From positions 2,846,001 through 2,910,000 of the forward strand of contig NZ_CP032544.1 of assembly GCF_003867075.1 (NCBI RefSeq): DNA of 64,000 nucleotides, in the 5' to 3' direction. The translations under genes and the position numbers were made by a program. Below the pieces are notes generated by a model, which saw only the letters and a list, made by a program, of their open reading frames with translations, had not been told where the DNA came from and did no database searches. Origin of the DNA: Tenacibaculum mesophilum (GTDB lineage: Bacteria > Bacteroidota > Bacteroidia > Flavobacteriales > Flavobacteriaceae). Shown here in pieces: positions 43,001-50,936 of this stretch (its first letter is position 1; each line of letters begins with the position of its first letter).

Positions 43001-43669
43001 ATGGTGTACAGCTACTACAACATTTTTATATCTATTTTTTTTAAATAAACTAGAAAGCTCTTGAATAAAGTGTTCACGAGTTTTAATGTCGCAGTTATCG
43101 TTCATTTTTGGCTCTTTGTCCCAGTTCATAATAAACCAACGACTATCAATAAGAATTAAAGTAAGGTCATCGTTAATTTTTACTTTGTCTAGTCCACAAC
43201 CACCTTCAGGTAAAAAGGAGTTTTTACCTAAAGCTTTTTCAACCAATCGCTCCTGCTCTTTTAAGCCATCAACACCATTATACCAGTCGTGATTTCCAGG
43301 AATAAAAATTGTATTTCCTTTAAAGTCTTTCAGAGCGTCAATTTGTGTTTGTAAACGATGCTCTGCCAAGGCTCTATCTTTGTGTTCTTTACTTGGTATT
43401 CCGTAAGGGTAAATGTTATCTCCTAAAAATAATGTAGTTGATTTTTTAGGAGCTTTGGTTAATTCTTTTTGAAAATAAGTTAAGGTAGGAGTTGTTTGTC
43501 CCATTTCGGCATTACCAGCGTCTCCAATTAAATAAAAGGAGTGTAACAATTCTTTATTTATTTGAATTGTTTTTGGTGAAGTCTTATCTGCGTACTTAGC
43601 TTTATAGGATGCACAAGCACTAACTACAACAATTATAGTTAGATACATGCAAAACTTGGTAAAGTTCAT
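40010..43669 (-). CDS. Metallophosphoesterase fused to an outer-membrane beta-barrel
   Basis: This 1219-aa lipoprotein (lipobox VVSACASYK) starts with a calcineurin-like phosphoesterase domain: LIGDAGNAEMG, LGDNIYPYG, PGNHDWYNG, VAVHHPLYS and VSGHDHNLQ. The middle has GDWDRHEDQWRWA and PIPRDRDQPFSKFDG, reminiscent of a kinase-like fold. The last about 350 residues look like an Omp85/BamA-type barrel (GGDRNLRGFNRERF, then alternating strands to the C-terminal FSIGFSF). Proteins of this architecture occur across Bacteroidota; their substrate is unknown. It is followed by the DUF423 gene. Confidence 0.85.
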   Translation of the reverse strand: MNFTKFCMYLTIIVVVSACASYKAKYADKTSPKTIQINKELLHSFYLIGDAGNAEMGQTTPTLTYFQKELTKAPKKSTTLFLGDNIYPYGIPSKEHKDRALAEHRLQTQIDALKDFKGNTIFIPGNHDWYNGVDGLKEQERLVEKALGKNSFLPEGGCGLDKVKINDDLTLILIDSRWFIMNWDKEPKMNDNCDIKTREHFIQELSSLFKKNRYKNVVVAVHHPLYSNGPHGGSFSVKDHMSPLPVLGTLKNALRSHVGIQTDIFNKSYSDFVTQIQTVSNDFTDNVVFVSGHDHNLQYIEQNGFKQVISGSGSKQSAALVGYGAQFTYGNHGYAKLNYYKDGSAVIEYYAANTTDGHKLLFSKEIVKPKQTKKYTSFPEYEEHKKFVETSIYPPESTEVSGFHKFMWGDLNRDKYGKTVRVPVLELENVYGGLTPIRRGGGNQTNSLRLENPDGKQYVLRSMVKDGSRIMGGILKGTFLVDVVQDIFTMSHPYAAFVLPDMAESVNIYHTNPKLYYMPKQPALGKHNDIFGGQLYLLEERPADDRSELDNFGNSDDIISTFDVLEKIRKNGKHSIDQEWVIRSRLFDMVIGDWDRHEDQWRWASFKTKDGKKYYRPIPRDRDQPFSKFDGVMIPLFQQFAPLVRNMQTFDNDIKNMKWYNNYARFFDAAFLNELTLDDWNKQAKYIQQHLTDEVIEKSIQQLPKVIYDIDGKETIAKIKARRDKLKEIAKRYYTKLNKVVHVVGTDKDDKFIIKRLNDEETSVVVFRKDNEIYNRVFKTKETKEIQLYGLNGDDEFLISGDVHDGILLRIIGGQNHDVYTDKSSVAGWGKKTKIYDFKSKKNTINPSSETADLRSNSYFKNTYDAHDINNNTTVVYPSLGSNPDDGFFFGASVTHTQQGFKKQPFASQHTLAANYYSATSGYDLEYNGEFTELIGNWSLHLRAKATSDNYSFNFFGWGNESIYDQSFNLDHYRVKKEEISFSPSLLKRLRGGSTFKISGLFEAIEIEDTPGRFINNFDNQPTAIFDTNYFWGGELNFNHNRVDNSSFPTKGMNFDLAVGAKANLDDFDRRFGYIKSSLAMYQNLVFNRSLVFASEVGTQINVGNRFEIYQAATLGGDRNLRGFNRERFSGTESFYHSNDLRLRFGRIHTGVIPIKVGITGGFDYGRVWSPYSPNSTKWHTSYGGSFWLSGIDLFTANISYFRGTSQEDRVAFSIGFSF

Positions 43670-43714
43670 GTCTTATTTTTTAGTTATGTAAAAATAAGGC
43701 TTTTTAGAGTAAAA

Positions 43715-44299
43715 TTACTGTTTTAATAAATACTGATAATCTTCAGGAGTATCAATATCTAGTAAGTTTAAAGAGGAGTTTACTTTGAAAATATTATCGT
43801 CATGTTGTAATAGAAAATTTTTAGCTCCTTTATCACCTTTTAAGTTTAGTAACTTATTAAAATATTCTTTTGGAAATACGGCAGGAACTCCAACACTTCC
43901 TTGATAATTGGAAGTAATTATTTTAGAAGGATTTTTTTTTGAAACTTTAATTAAGGAGTTCAAATATTCAGATGTAACATGAGGCTGATCTGCTAACATT
44001 ATTAGAGCATTGTCAAAACAGTGTTTTTGTAAAAGATTAATTCCTTCTACTATGCTAGTACTTAATCCGTTTTTATAATTAGGGTTGTAAATGACTTCAA
44101 CAGTTTTTGTTGAAAGTTGCTTTTCAATCACATTTTTATTAGCTCCCAATACACAAAAAACATCTTTTATGGTCGATTTTTGAGCTTGTTCAATAGTCCA
44201 TTCCAGTAACGTAGTGTTTTTATAAGGAAGCAGTTGCTTTATTTTTCCCATTCGAGAAGCACTTCCAGCAGCTAATATGAGAATTGCTGTTTTTTGCAT
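43715..44299 (-). CDS. MobA-like nucleotidyltransferase
   Basis: This 194-aa NTP transferase has the signature ILAAGSASRMGKIKQLLPY at the N-terminus, LADQPHVTSEYL in the middle and GDKGAKNFLLQH near the end. It resembles MocA, which cytidylylates the molybdenum cofactor for hydroxylase-type enzymes. It lies 4 bases after an XdhC-family gene, a typical pairing. No molybdoenzyme is in the window, so they serve targets elsewhere. Cytidylyl versus guanylyl specificity cannot be told from sequence here. Confidence 0.85.
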   Translation of the reverse strand: MQKTAILILAAGSASRMGKIKQLLPYKNTTLLEWTIEQAQKSTIKDVFCVLGANKNVIEKQLSTKTVEVIYNPNYKNGLSTSIVEGINLLQKHCFDNALIMLADQPHVTSEYLNSLIKVSKKNPSKIITSNYQGSVGVPAVFPKEYFNKLLNLKGDKGAKNFLLQHDDNIFKVNSSLNLLDIDTPEDYQYLLKQ

Positions 44300-44303
44300 C
44301 TAT

Positions 44304-45323
44304 TTATTCATGGATTCGTCCAGTAATCTTTTTTAGAGAAAAAACTTCTTTGTTACGAATTACGGATAGTATTTCTGCTAAGATTGATAAAGCAATTTCT
44401 TCTGGGGTTTCTGCTCCAATATTTAATCCAGCGGGAGTATGAATTTTATCTAAAAATTCATCAGTAATATCGGGTGAAAATTCAAACAGTTCGTTAAATA
44501 GTTTTTCTCGTCGTTTAGCAGCACCTAAAATACCTATATAAATAGGATTTTGTTCTTGTAATTTAATAAGCCAACGTAAATCGTAAGTGAAATTATGATT
44601 CATAATAACAATAGCAGTATTGTTATTTACTTGAGAAAGTTGAATTAATTCTGGAGTTTGTGCAACTACCGATTTAGCTCCGGGAAAATCGATTAATTCT
44701 TTTGGATCTTTTATAGAGGTAATTACATCGACTTCCCAGCCTAACTGAGTGGCTAGTGTACATAGTTTTACAGCATCGTGCTCTCCGCCAATAATAAGCA
44801 AACGAAATAGTGGTTGTAAAGTTTGTTTAAAATTAGCTAACTGACCTGTTTTTTCAGTATTAAACTCTTTGCTGAAAGTAAATATTTGTTGATTGTTAAA
44901 CTGAATTATGGAACCGAAATCTCCGTGTGCTTCATCTTCTTTTTGAAAAAAAGATATAATATCATATGGTCTTCTTTCTTTACTATTTTTAGAAAAAGCA
45001 TCAATAAATTCAGTTGAAAGATAAAAGGGTTCTAAAAGAACATACAATATTCCCTCACAACCTAAACGGTAACGACCATCATAGGTCACTATTTTTGGTT
45101 TGTTGTTTTCAAAAACAGATTGTGCTCTACGTTGTATTTCTTTTTCAACACAACCACCGCTAATAGCACCGATTATTTTTCCATTAGAAGATAGTAACAT
45201 TCTAACTCCTGGTTTTCTGTAAGAAGAGCCATCTAAATCTACAACCGTTGCTAAAATATTTTGTATGCCTTGTTGTTGATTTATAGAGGCTTGTTGTATT
45301 ATTTCTTTAAATTCGTGTGTCAT
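44304..45323 (-). CDS. XdhC family protein
   Basis: This protein of about 340 aa belongs to the XdhC/CoxI family, which inserts or matures the sulfurated molybdenum cofactor in xanthine-dehydrogenase-type enzymes. The N-terminal XdhC domain has LATVVDLDGSSYRKPGVRM and AISGGCVEKEI. The Rossmann C-terminal domain has LLIIGGEHDAV and a final ETPEEIALSILAEIL. I choose the ATG at 45323 (MTHEFKEI) because it matches the family start; an upstream in-frame ATG at 45365 adds 14 residues. It pairs with the MobA-like gene. Confidence 0.9.
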   Translation of the reverse strand: MTHEFKEIIQQASINQQQGIQNILATVVDLDGSSYRKPGVRMLLSSNGKIIGAISGGCVEKEIQRRAQSVFENNKPKIVTYDGRYRLGCEGILYVLLEPFYLSTEFIDAFSKNSKERRPYDIISFFQKEDEAHGDFGSIIQFNNQQIFTFSKEFNTEKTGQLANFKQTLQPLFRLLIIGGEHDAVKLCTLATQLGWEVDVITSIKDPKELIDFPGAKSVVAQTPELIQLSQVNNNTAIVIMNHNFTYDLRWLIKLQEQNPIYIGILGAAKRREKLFNELFEFSPDITDEFLDKIHTPAGLNIGAETPEEIALSILAEILSVIRNKEVFSLKKITGRIHE

Positions 45324-45420
45324 TTCGTGTAAAAATACTCTTTTAAAAGTACGCTTTTTTATCACTTTATTAAAAATTAATACTGGTTAATAATTTATTA
45401 TTTTAGCAAAAACCTTTTTC

Positions 45421-46656
45421 ATGAACAGTTTGATACAAGAAACAGAGCAATTTGTAATTGATTTATTAAATGAAAATTTAGATAAAAACTTTGTATATCA
45501 CAATATTGCCCATACTCAACGAGTGGTTGAGAAGTCACTCGAATTAATTGAAGGAGAAAATTTCTCAGAAGAGCAGCAACAAATTTTAACATTAGCAGCA
45601 TGGTTTCATGATGTTGGATATACAGTTAATCCTGAAAATCATGAAGAGGAAGGTATAAAAATAGCAACAGAGTTTTTAAAGAGTAAAAAAGTATTAGGAA
45701 GTGTTATAGATGAAGTATCTAAATTAATAGCTTCAACTAAAATGGGAGCAAAACCTAAAAGACAATTAGAGAAGGTTTTAAGAGATGCGGATTGTTCTCA
45801 TGTTGGAAGTAAAAATTATACAGACTTTAATGAATTATTACGAAAGGAAAGAGAACTAGTATGTAAGAGAAAAATTAAAACTGTTGAATGGGATGACGCT
45901 AATCTTGAGTTTTTAACAAAACATCGTTTTTATACAAGCAAAGCTTCTAAGCTTTGGGAAAAACAAAAAAGTAAAAATATAGCTCAACTTTTAAAGAGAA
46001 AACAAAAAGAGTTGCAAGAAGCCGCTAAACTTAAACAGAAAAAAGAAGAGTTAGCATATAAAAAAAATAAGATTGAATTACCAGAGAGGGGTATTGAAAC
46101 TATGTTTCGTGTAGCACTCCGTAATCATATTACGTTAAGTGATATTGCAGATACAAAGGCAAATATTTTACTATCCGTAAATGCAATCATTATTTCGATG
46201 ACATTGTCAACGTTAATCCCTAAATTAGATAATCCATCTAATTACTACCTAATAATACCTACGTTAATTTTTTCAATTTTTACGGTAATATCTATTGTGT
46301 TATCGGTTTTAGCAACAAGACCCAATGTTACTGAAGGGAAATTCACAAAAGAAGATGTAGCTAATAAAAAAGTAAATCTTTTGTTTTTTGGGAATTTTCA
46401 TCAAATGCAATTGCCTGATTTTGATTGGGCAATGAGCGAAATGATGAAGGATCGTGATTATTTATATGGATCACTTACTAAAGACTTATACTTCTTAGGA
46501 TTAGTGTTAAATAGAAAGTATAAGTTGTTGCGTATTACATACACAGTTTTTATGATTGGTATTTTGGTAAGTGTTGTTGCTTTTGTATTTGCTTTTTATC
46601 AACAAGAACAAGCAACAAAGTTAGGAGAAACTGTTTCTGTAATGTGTGCTATTTAA
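45421..46656 (+). CDS. HD-domain protein fused to a Pycsar-type (DUF5706) membrane domain
   Basis: This 411-aa protein has an N-terminal HD phosphohydrolase domain with H27-x3-H31 (YHNIAHTQ), H63-D64 (WFHDVGY) and a later Asp (RDADCSHVG). A Lys/Glu-rich coiled coil follows (about 175-220). The C-terminal domain has the motif SDIADTKANILLSVNAIIIS and further TM helices (about 245-305, 380-400), matching DUF5706, the Pycsar effector membrane domain. No nucleotide cyclase is adjacent. It may be a housekeeping HD hydrolase rather than a defence effector. It overlaps the 3' end of the convergent gene by 8 bases. Confidence 0.83.
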   Translation: MNSLIQETEQFVIDLLNENLDKNFVYHNIAHTQRVVEKSLELIEGENFSEEQQQILTLAAWFHDVGYTVNPENHEEEGIKIATEFLKSKKVLGSVIDEVSKLIASTKMGAKPKRQLEKVLRDADCSHVGSKNYTDFNELLRKERELVCKRKIKTVEWDDANLEFLTKHRFYTSKASKLWEKQKSKNIAQLLKRKQKELQEAAKLKQKKEELAYKKNKIELPERGIETMFRVALRNHITLSDIADTKANILLSVNAIIISMTLSTLIPKLDNPSNYYLIIPTLIFSIFTVISIVLSVLATRPNVTEGKFTKEDVANKKVNLLFFGNFHQMQLPDFDWAMSEMMKDRDYLYGSLTKDLYFLGLVLNRKYKLLRITYTVFMIGILVSVVAFVFAFYQQEQATKLGETVSVMCAI

Positions 46657-49033
46657 ACTCCTGAATAAGTTCGTCAATAGTCATTGTTTTTTGAGTATCA
46701 AAGTCTTTGTTGTAAATAACCTCTACACGTAAGGCTTTTAATCCAGAAACACCTTGCAAATCTTCAATATCTAATTTTTCTATATTACCTAATAGTTTCT
46801 TAGATTGTAAGTACTTGATATATTTGTAATACTCATCTGCATCTTTGTCTTGAGAGTACACAATTGCTATCTTACCAGGGACTGTTAATCGTTCTTCAGT
46901 TCCTTTAATGTGAGCCTTATCAATACGTTTCTTAATAATTTCGTAACGAATATTATAAGCACCATCAACGTCAAACTGTTTTTCATCCATTCTAAATTTT
47001 ATAGCTAAAGGATTGCTGTGAACTAAAATTAAAGAAGCTACTCTAAGTTTATGTTCCATTTTTTCAGCAGCTTTTAAAGCTATATTTTCCATTTCACACA
47101 TCACCTGTAGTTGCCATAACCTAAGGTTGTATAAATATAAGTCGTCATATTTTTTTTCTTTTGTTAAAGATTGTCCTATGTACATATTATACTCAACACC
47201 ATCTGTTTTATAGCGTTCAAAATAATGAGGAAACATCTTTTGCGCTTCTTCTTGCCTAATATCTATAAAAGAAGCTAGTTTATCGTTTAATAAAGTAACA
47301 CTATCTTCATAAGATTTTCTTTTCTCATATACAACCTGCAAATCAGGATCTAAACGATTGATATAAGATTTTACTAATATGCTTAAATCATTGTTTACTT
47401 CCTTTATGTGGTTAAAAACAGGATAAATTTCACGTTTTAAAAAATCTAAAATAGCAATTTCATCACCAGCTTTTAAACCTTCTTTTACATCTGATAAATA
47501 TTCTTGAACTCTAAATTGTAACTCTTTGTAAATAGGGAGGCTCTCAACTTTACAGGCTTCTAATAATACTGAAATAGCTAGAGAAAGTTGGGTTATTAAG
47601 TCTTCTTTAATAGCAGCGTTTCTAGCTACCGATGAACCTTTAATATCAGACTGTCCATATAAAGGGTGTACGTCAGGAAAAATAATATCCTCAATTTTAA
47701 CTTTTTCCTTTGCTTCATATGATTCTCTATGAAACCTTTCAGCGGCTTCATAAAAACGCCATTTTACAGTAGGATGAATAGATGTATAATTTTCTTGAAT
47801 TGTAGCCTCTAAGATGTTTTTATGTTCTTCAGAGAAACGATCAACCGCAATTTTAAACAGTGGAATTAAGTCTTGTAATTTATTTTGATTAATAGAGTTT
47901 AGTTCAAAAGGTCTAGGAGAAGCAAACTCAATAATAGCTATACTGTTTTTTGTTGATGCTTGTATAGGAACCAAAATTATACTGCCAATATTTTTGTCTT
48001 TTAAACGTTGATAAAGGTTTTTATTTTCAGCTTGATTTCCATACTTTTCTACATCAGAAATAGCAAGAGTTTCATTGTTTATGAAAAGTTTTTCTAAAGT
48101 GTAATTACAAAAAATGCAATCACAAGAAACATCTTTATCGTAATTTAATACTAAACTTTCTTCTTTATTTATGTGTGAAGAGGAAAAGTTATTAGAATCT
48201 GTTTCAAAAATAGAAAACCCTAAAGAGAGGTCTGGAATTCCAAAAAACCTTTGAAAGATGCCTTCTAAGGTATGAACTAAATTATCGTCTTTTTTTATAA
48301 GGCTAGTTCTTATTTCTGAAATAATTTCATCTGTTGTAACGTCAAACAAGTTCATAATCCCAAAACCTTTAAAAATATAAGATTTAGGAGGGAATTTTTC
48401 TTTCCAAATATTTATATCTTCAAAATTATCAAGTAATATTTTTATATCCTCTTCAGTGATTTTAGGAGTGCCTTCTGCGGGAAAAATTTCCATAAAATCA
48501 GCATTAAAAGCTGCGCGATATTTTTTTATAGTATTAATTGTTTTATCAGGGATATCAAAGAAAAAAGGTCGTTTTAAATCAATAGGATAATCGTAAACAC
48601 TGGCTAAAATTAAACTACATGCATAAATATACATTAAATCACTTTCAAAGTTTCGAACTTTTAATTCATAATCATTTCCAGCATTTTGTAAAATTTTTTC
48701 AAATCGAGTAGTAAACTTGAAAGAAGTAAATGTAAATGGAATGCTTACTGCTTTAATTTCATTTTCTAATAATAATTCAGGAAACAAAGGTTCAAGCAAT
48801 AAGTCAATAGCTTCTTTATGTTTTTCTAATATTGATTCATCAGAAAACCCATTAATCAATTCAGGAGCTTTTTTTGCCTCTCGAACTATGTTTATTGATG
48901 ATTGATGATAAGGATGTTTTTCATACTCTTTAGAAGCATATTTTTGAAATAAAGCGACTACCTTTTCAAAACTTATTTTTAGTTTAAAAGGAAGTTCTAG
49001 ATTTTGAATGTCTTTTGTTCGTCTTATGTTCAT
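46649..49033 (-). CDS. Large GAF-like domain protein
   Basis: This 794-aa cytoplasmic protein is common in Flavobacteriia. A central region at about 250-400 looks GAF-like (SLVLNYDKDVSCDCIFC, then NIGSIILVPIQASTKNSIAIIEFASP). The flanks are helical, including a coiled segment around 560-600. A C-terminal part near 700-794 ends with TMTIDELIQEF. Cysteines in CDCIFCNYT could bind a metal or cofactor. No kinase, cyclase or DNA-binding domain is evident. It is convergent with the HD/Pycsar-type gene. Confidence 0.7.
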   Translation of the reverse strand: MNIRRTKDIQNLELPFKLKISFEKVVALFQKYASKEYEKHPYHQSSINIVREAKKAPELINGFSDESILEKHKEAIDLLLEPLFPELLLENEIKAVSIPFTFTSFKFTTRFEKILQNAGNDYELKVRNFESDLMYIYACSLILASVYDYPIDLKRPFFFDIPDKTINTIKKYRAAFNADFMEIFPAEGTPKITEEDIKILLDNFEDINIWKEKFPPKSYIFKGFGIMNLFDVTTDEIISEIRTSLIKKDDNLVHTLEGIFQRFFGIPDLSLGFSIFETDSNNFSSSHINKEESLVLNYDKDVSCDCIFCNYTLEKLFINNETLAISDVEKYGNQAENKNLYQRLKDKNIGSIILVPIQASTKNSIAIIEFASPRPFELNSINQNKLQDLIPLFKIAVDRFSEEHKNILEATIQENYTSIHPTVKWRFYEAAERFHRESYEAKEKVKIEDIIFPDVHPLYGQSDIKGSSVARNAAIKEDLITQLSLAISVLLEACKVESLPIYKELQFRVQEYLSDVKEGLKAGDEIAILDFLKREIYPVFNHIKEVNNDLSILVKSYINRLDPDLQVVYEKRKSYEDSVTLLNDKLASFIDIRQEEAQKMFPHYFERYKTDGVEYNMYIGQSLTKEKKYDDLYLYNLRLWQLQVMCEMENIALKAAEKMEHKLRVASLILVHSNPLAIKFRMDEKQFDVDGAYNIRYEIIKKRIDKAHIKGTEERLTVPGKIAIVYSQDKDADEYYKYIKYLQSKKLLGNIEKLDIEDLQGVSGLKALRVEVIYNKDFDTQKTMTIDELIQEFK

Positions 49034-49265
49034 AGAGTAATAAAAAAATAATCAATACAAATTTACAAAATTGTAAGTAATCAGTCGTTTTTATTACTAC
49101 TCCCTTTCAAAAACAATAACTTTAAAAGCTTTAAAATTATTTTTAATACAATTATGTTTTAGAGTAGAAGTAATGTTTTTACAAAACATTAAATAACTTT
49201 TGACAAATAGGGTTATAAATTCAAATAAAATTTATTTTTAATAAATCTAAATAAGTAATGATTGT

Positions 49266-49273
49266 TATATTTG
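49266..49273 (+). promoter_or_regulatory. -7 promoter element before the ECF sigma gene
   Basis: TATATTTG matches the Bacteroidota -7 consensus. No TTTG -33 box is present at 17-21 bases upstream. Transcription would start near 49280, at the beginning of the open frame. The remaining 49034-49265 stretch shows nothing else that I recognise. Confidence 0.4.
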
Positions 49274-49301
49274 CTGAGTTAATTTAACAAAAGTTTTTCC
49301 C

Positions 49302-49838
49302 ATTAAAAGAATAAAAACATATAGGCTTACAAAAGAGAAAAGTTTTGAAAAACTTTATAGAACTCATTGGAAGAGCTTATACCTCTTATGTTATTCTAAA
49401 ACCAATAGTAAAGAGGCAGCAGAAGAGATTGTTCAAGATGTATTTATTTCTTTATGGAAAAGGGTTGATAAAATAGAATTTACTAGTCAAACTCAAAATT
49501 ACTTATTAAAATCTGCTCGCAATAAAATTGTAGACTACTATCGCTCTAAAAATTCTTATAAGAATAAAAAAAAATTGGAGGAAGTAACATCAGATTGTGT
49601 TTTAAAAGAAACAAAGTCAATAGAGCATAATCTGGCAGTTACCAATTTTTTAGAGAATGATTTACAATTAGTTGTTAATCGATTACCAAATAGATGCCAA
49701 GAAGTATATCGATTAAGTAGAGAGCAACAACTTTCTACAGCAGAAATAGCTATTCAGTTAGAGATATCACCAAAAACGGTAAAGAATCACCTTACTAAAG
49801 CTTTGGCTTTTATTCATGAAAACTTAAAAATTATTTAA
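49302..49838 (+). CDS. ECF RNA polymerase sigma factor (FecI-like), unusual start
   Basis: The open frame from 49278 to 49838 encodes a FecI-type sigma factor. Region 2 reads FEKLYRTHWKSLYLLCY, EEIVQDVFISLWKR and YLLKSARNKIVDYYR. Region 4 reads LPNRCQEVYRLSREQQL and the HTH ISPKTVKNHLTKAL. No ATG, GTG or TTG exists in frame before region 2; the first is TTG at 49575, after it. I give ATT 49302 as a possible non-standard start, but the gene could instead be start-less through mutation. It sits directly before fecR and a siderophore receptor. Confidence 0.75.
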   Translation: MKRIKTYRLTKEKSFEKLYRTHWKSLYLLCYSKTNSKEAAEEIVQDVFISLWKRVDKIEFTSQTQNYLLKSARNKIVDYYRSKNSYKNKKKLEEVTSDCVLKETKSIEHNLAVTNFLENDLQLVVNRLPNRCQEVYRLSREQQLSTAEIAIQLEISPKTVKNHLTKALAFIHENLKII

Positions 49839-49905
49839 AATTTGATTATCGCTTAGGACTCTGTCAAACTATATCCGTTCCTATATATAAACCAAAGTAG
49901 TTTAT

Positions 49906-50814
49906 ATGGAAATAACACCTGAACTTTTAACACGATATGCAGAAGGAAAGTGTACAGAAACTGAAAGAAAAAGAATAGAGGAATGGGTGAATACCACCGA
50001 AAACGAGATCAAATTTCCTGAAACCAATATTGAGACATCATCACATATTGAAGAGAAACTTTGGAATGCCATTGCAAAAGATACAATAAAGTCAACAAAA
50101 AGAAACTTCTTTTTTAGATGGAGTGTAGCAGCAACATTTACTGTTTTTTTATTAGTGTCAGCCTTTTTTGTTGTTAACAAACCAATAATATATACAACAC
50201 AGGCAGGTGAAGTAAGAACAATAGTACTTAAAGACAGTACGAGAATTACCTTAAATGCATTATCGTCTCTTGAAGTATCAAGAGAGTATGGAAAAACACA
50301 TAGAAATGTAATATTGAAAGGAGAAGGTTACTTCAAAGTAGAAAAGAACGCTCAACTTCCATTTGTAATTAAAACAGAAAAAACAGTAACAAAAGTTTTA
50401 GGAACTAAATTTAATTTATCTGCTTATACAGGAGAGAATAACGTTATATTTTTAGATGAAGGAAAAGTGTTTTTTTTCTCAAAAAAAGAAGGAAAAGAAA
50501 AAGGAATGACACTAAATCCAAAAGAGAAAGCAATACTTGTTAAAGAAAGGTTGGTAAAGAAGGTTTTTAAAGAAAATGACCATACGGCATGGATGCAACA
50601 AAAATTAATTTTTAAAGATGAAACCTTAAGTAGTGTAATAAAAGTGTTAGAACGATTTTATAATTGTAGCATAGAGATAAAAAAAGAAGAGTTAAAAAGG
50701 AGAAAATATAACGGAATTCATACAAAAGAATCAATAGACACAGTAATGAAAGATATTGGTTTTGTGTTGAATTTTAATTTCAAAAAGACAGGGGATAGAA
50801 TAATAATTTTTTAA
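49906..50814 (+). CDS. FecR family anti-sigma factor
   Basis: This 302-aa inner-membrane regulator controls its cognate ECF sigma factor. It has a short cytoplasmic N-domain with a CTETERKRIEEWV helix, one TM at about 67-87 (WSVAATFTVFLLVSAFFVV), a FecR domain (AGEVRTIVLKDSTRITLNALS, GEGYFKVEKNAQLPFVI) and a C-terminal DUF4974-like domain (IKVLERFYNCSIEI). It follows the sigma gene and precedes a TonB-dependent receptor whose N-terminal STN domain would signal to it. Confidence 0.95.
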   Translation: MEITPELLTRYAEGKCTETERKRIEEWVNTTENEIKFPETNIETSSHIEEKLWNAIAKDTIKSTKRNFFFRWSVAATFTVFLLVSAFFVVNKPIIYTTQAGEVRTIVLKDSTRITLNALSSLEVSREYGKTHRNVILKGEGYFKVEKNAQLPFVIKTEKTVTKVLGTKFNLSAYTGENNVIFLDEGKVFFFSKKEGKEKGMTLNPKEKAILVKERLVKKVFKENDHTAWMQQKLIFKDETLSSVIKVLERFYNCSIEIKKEELKRRKYNGIHTKESIDTVMKDIGFVLNFNFKKTGDRIIIF

Positions 50815-50854
50815 AAAAAAATAAATACAAATGACATAGAAAACAAAATAAAAA

Positions 50855-50889
50855 AACCAGTATTCTGTCGGCAAAACTTCATACTGGTT
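50855..50889 (+). other. Inverted repeat between fecR and the receptor gene
   Basis: AACCAGTAT (50855-50863) and ATACTGGTT (50881-50889) form a perfect 9-bp stem with a 17-base loop, 48 bases before the receptor start. No U tract follows, so it is more likely an operator or a transcript-processing/attenuation hairpin than a terminator. Confidence 0.5.
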
Positions 50890-50936
50890 AAAAGTAATTC
50901 AACCAAAAACACGATTAAATCACAAACTATAAATAT

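Noticed and set aside
45324..45365. Upstream start of the XdhC gene at 45365
   Set aside because: The extra 14 residues are basic and unlike the family start; MTHEFKEI at 45323 matches XdhC proteins better.
49575..49838. A separate 87-aa HTH protein starting at TTG 49575
   Set aside because: The frame continues upstream with clear sigma region 2 sequence, so this is the C-terminal half of an ECF sigma factor rather than an independent gene.
50855..50889. Rho-independent terminator between fecR and the siderophore receptor
   Set aside because: The stem is not followed by a U tract and the loop is 17 bases, so an operator or processing site is more likely.
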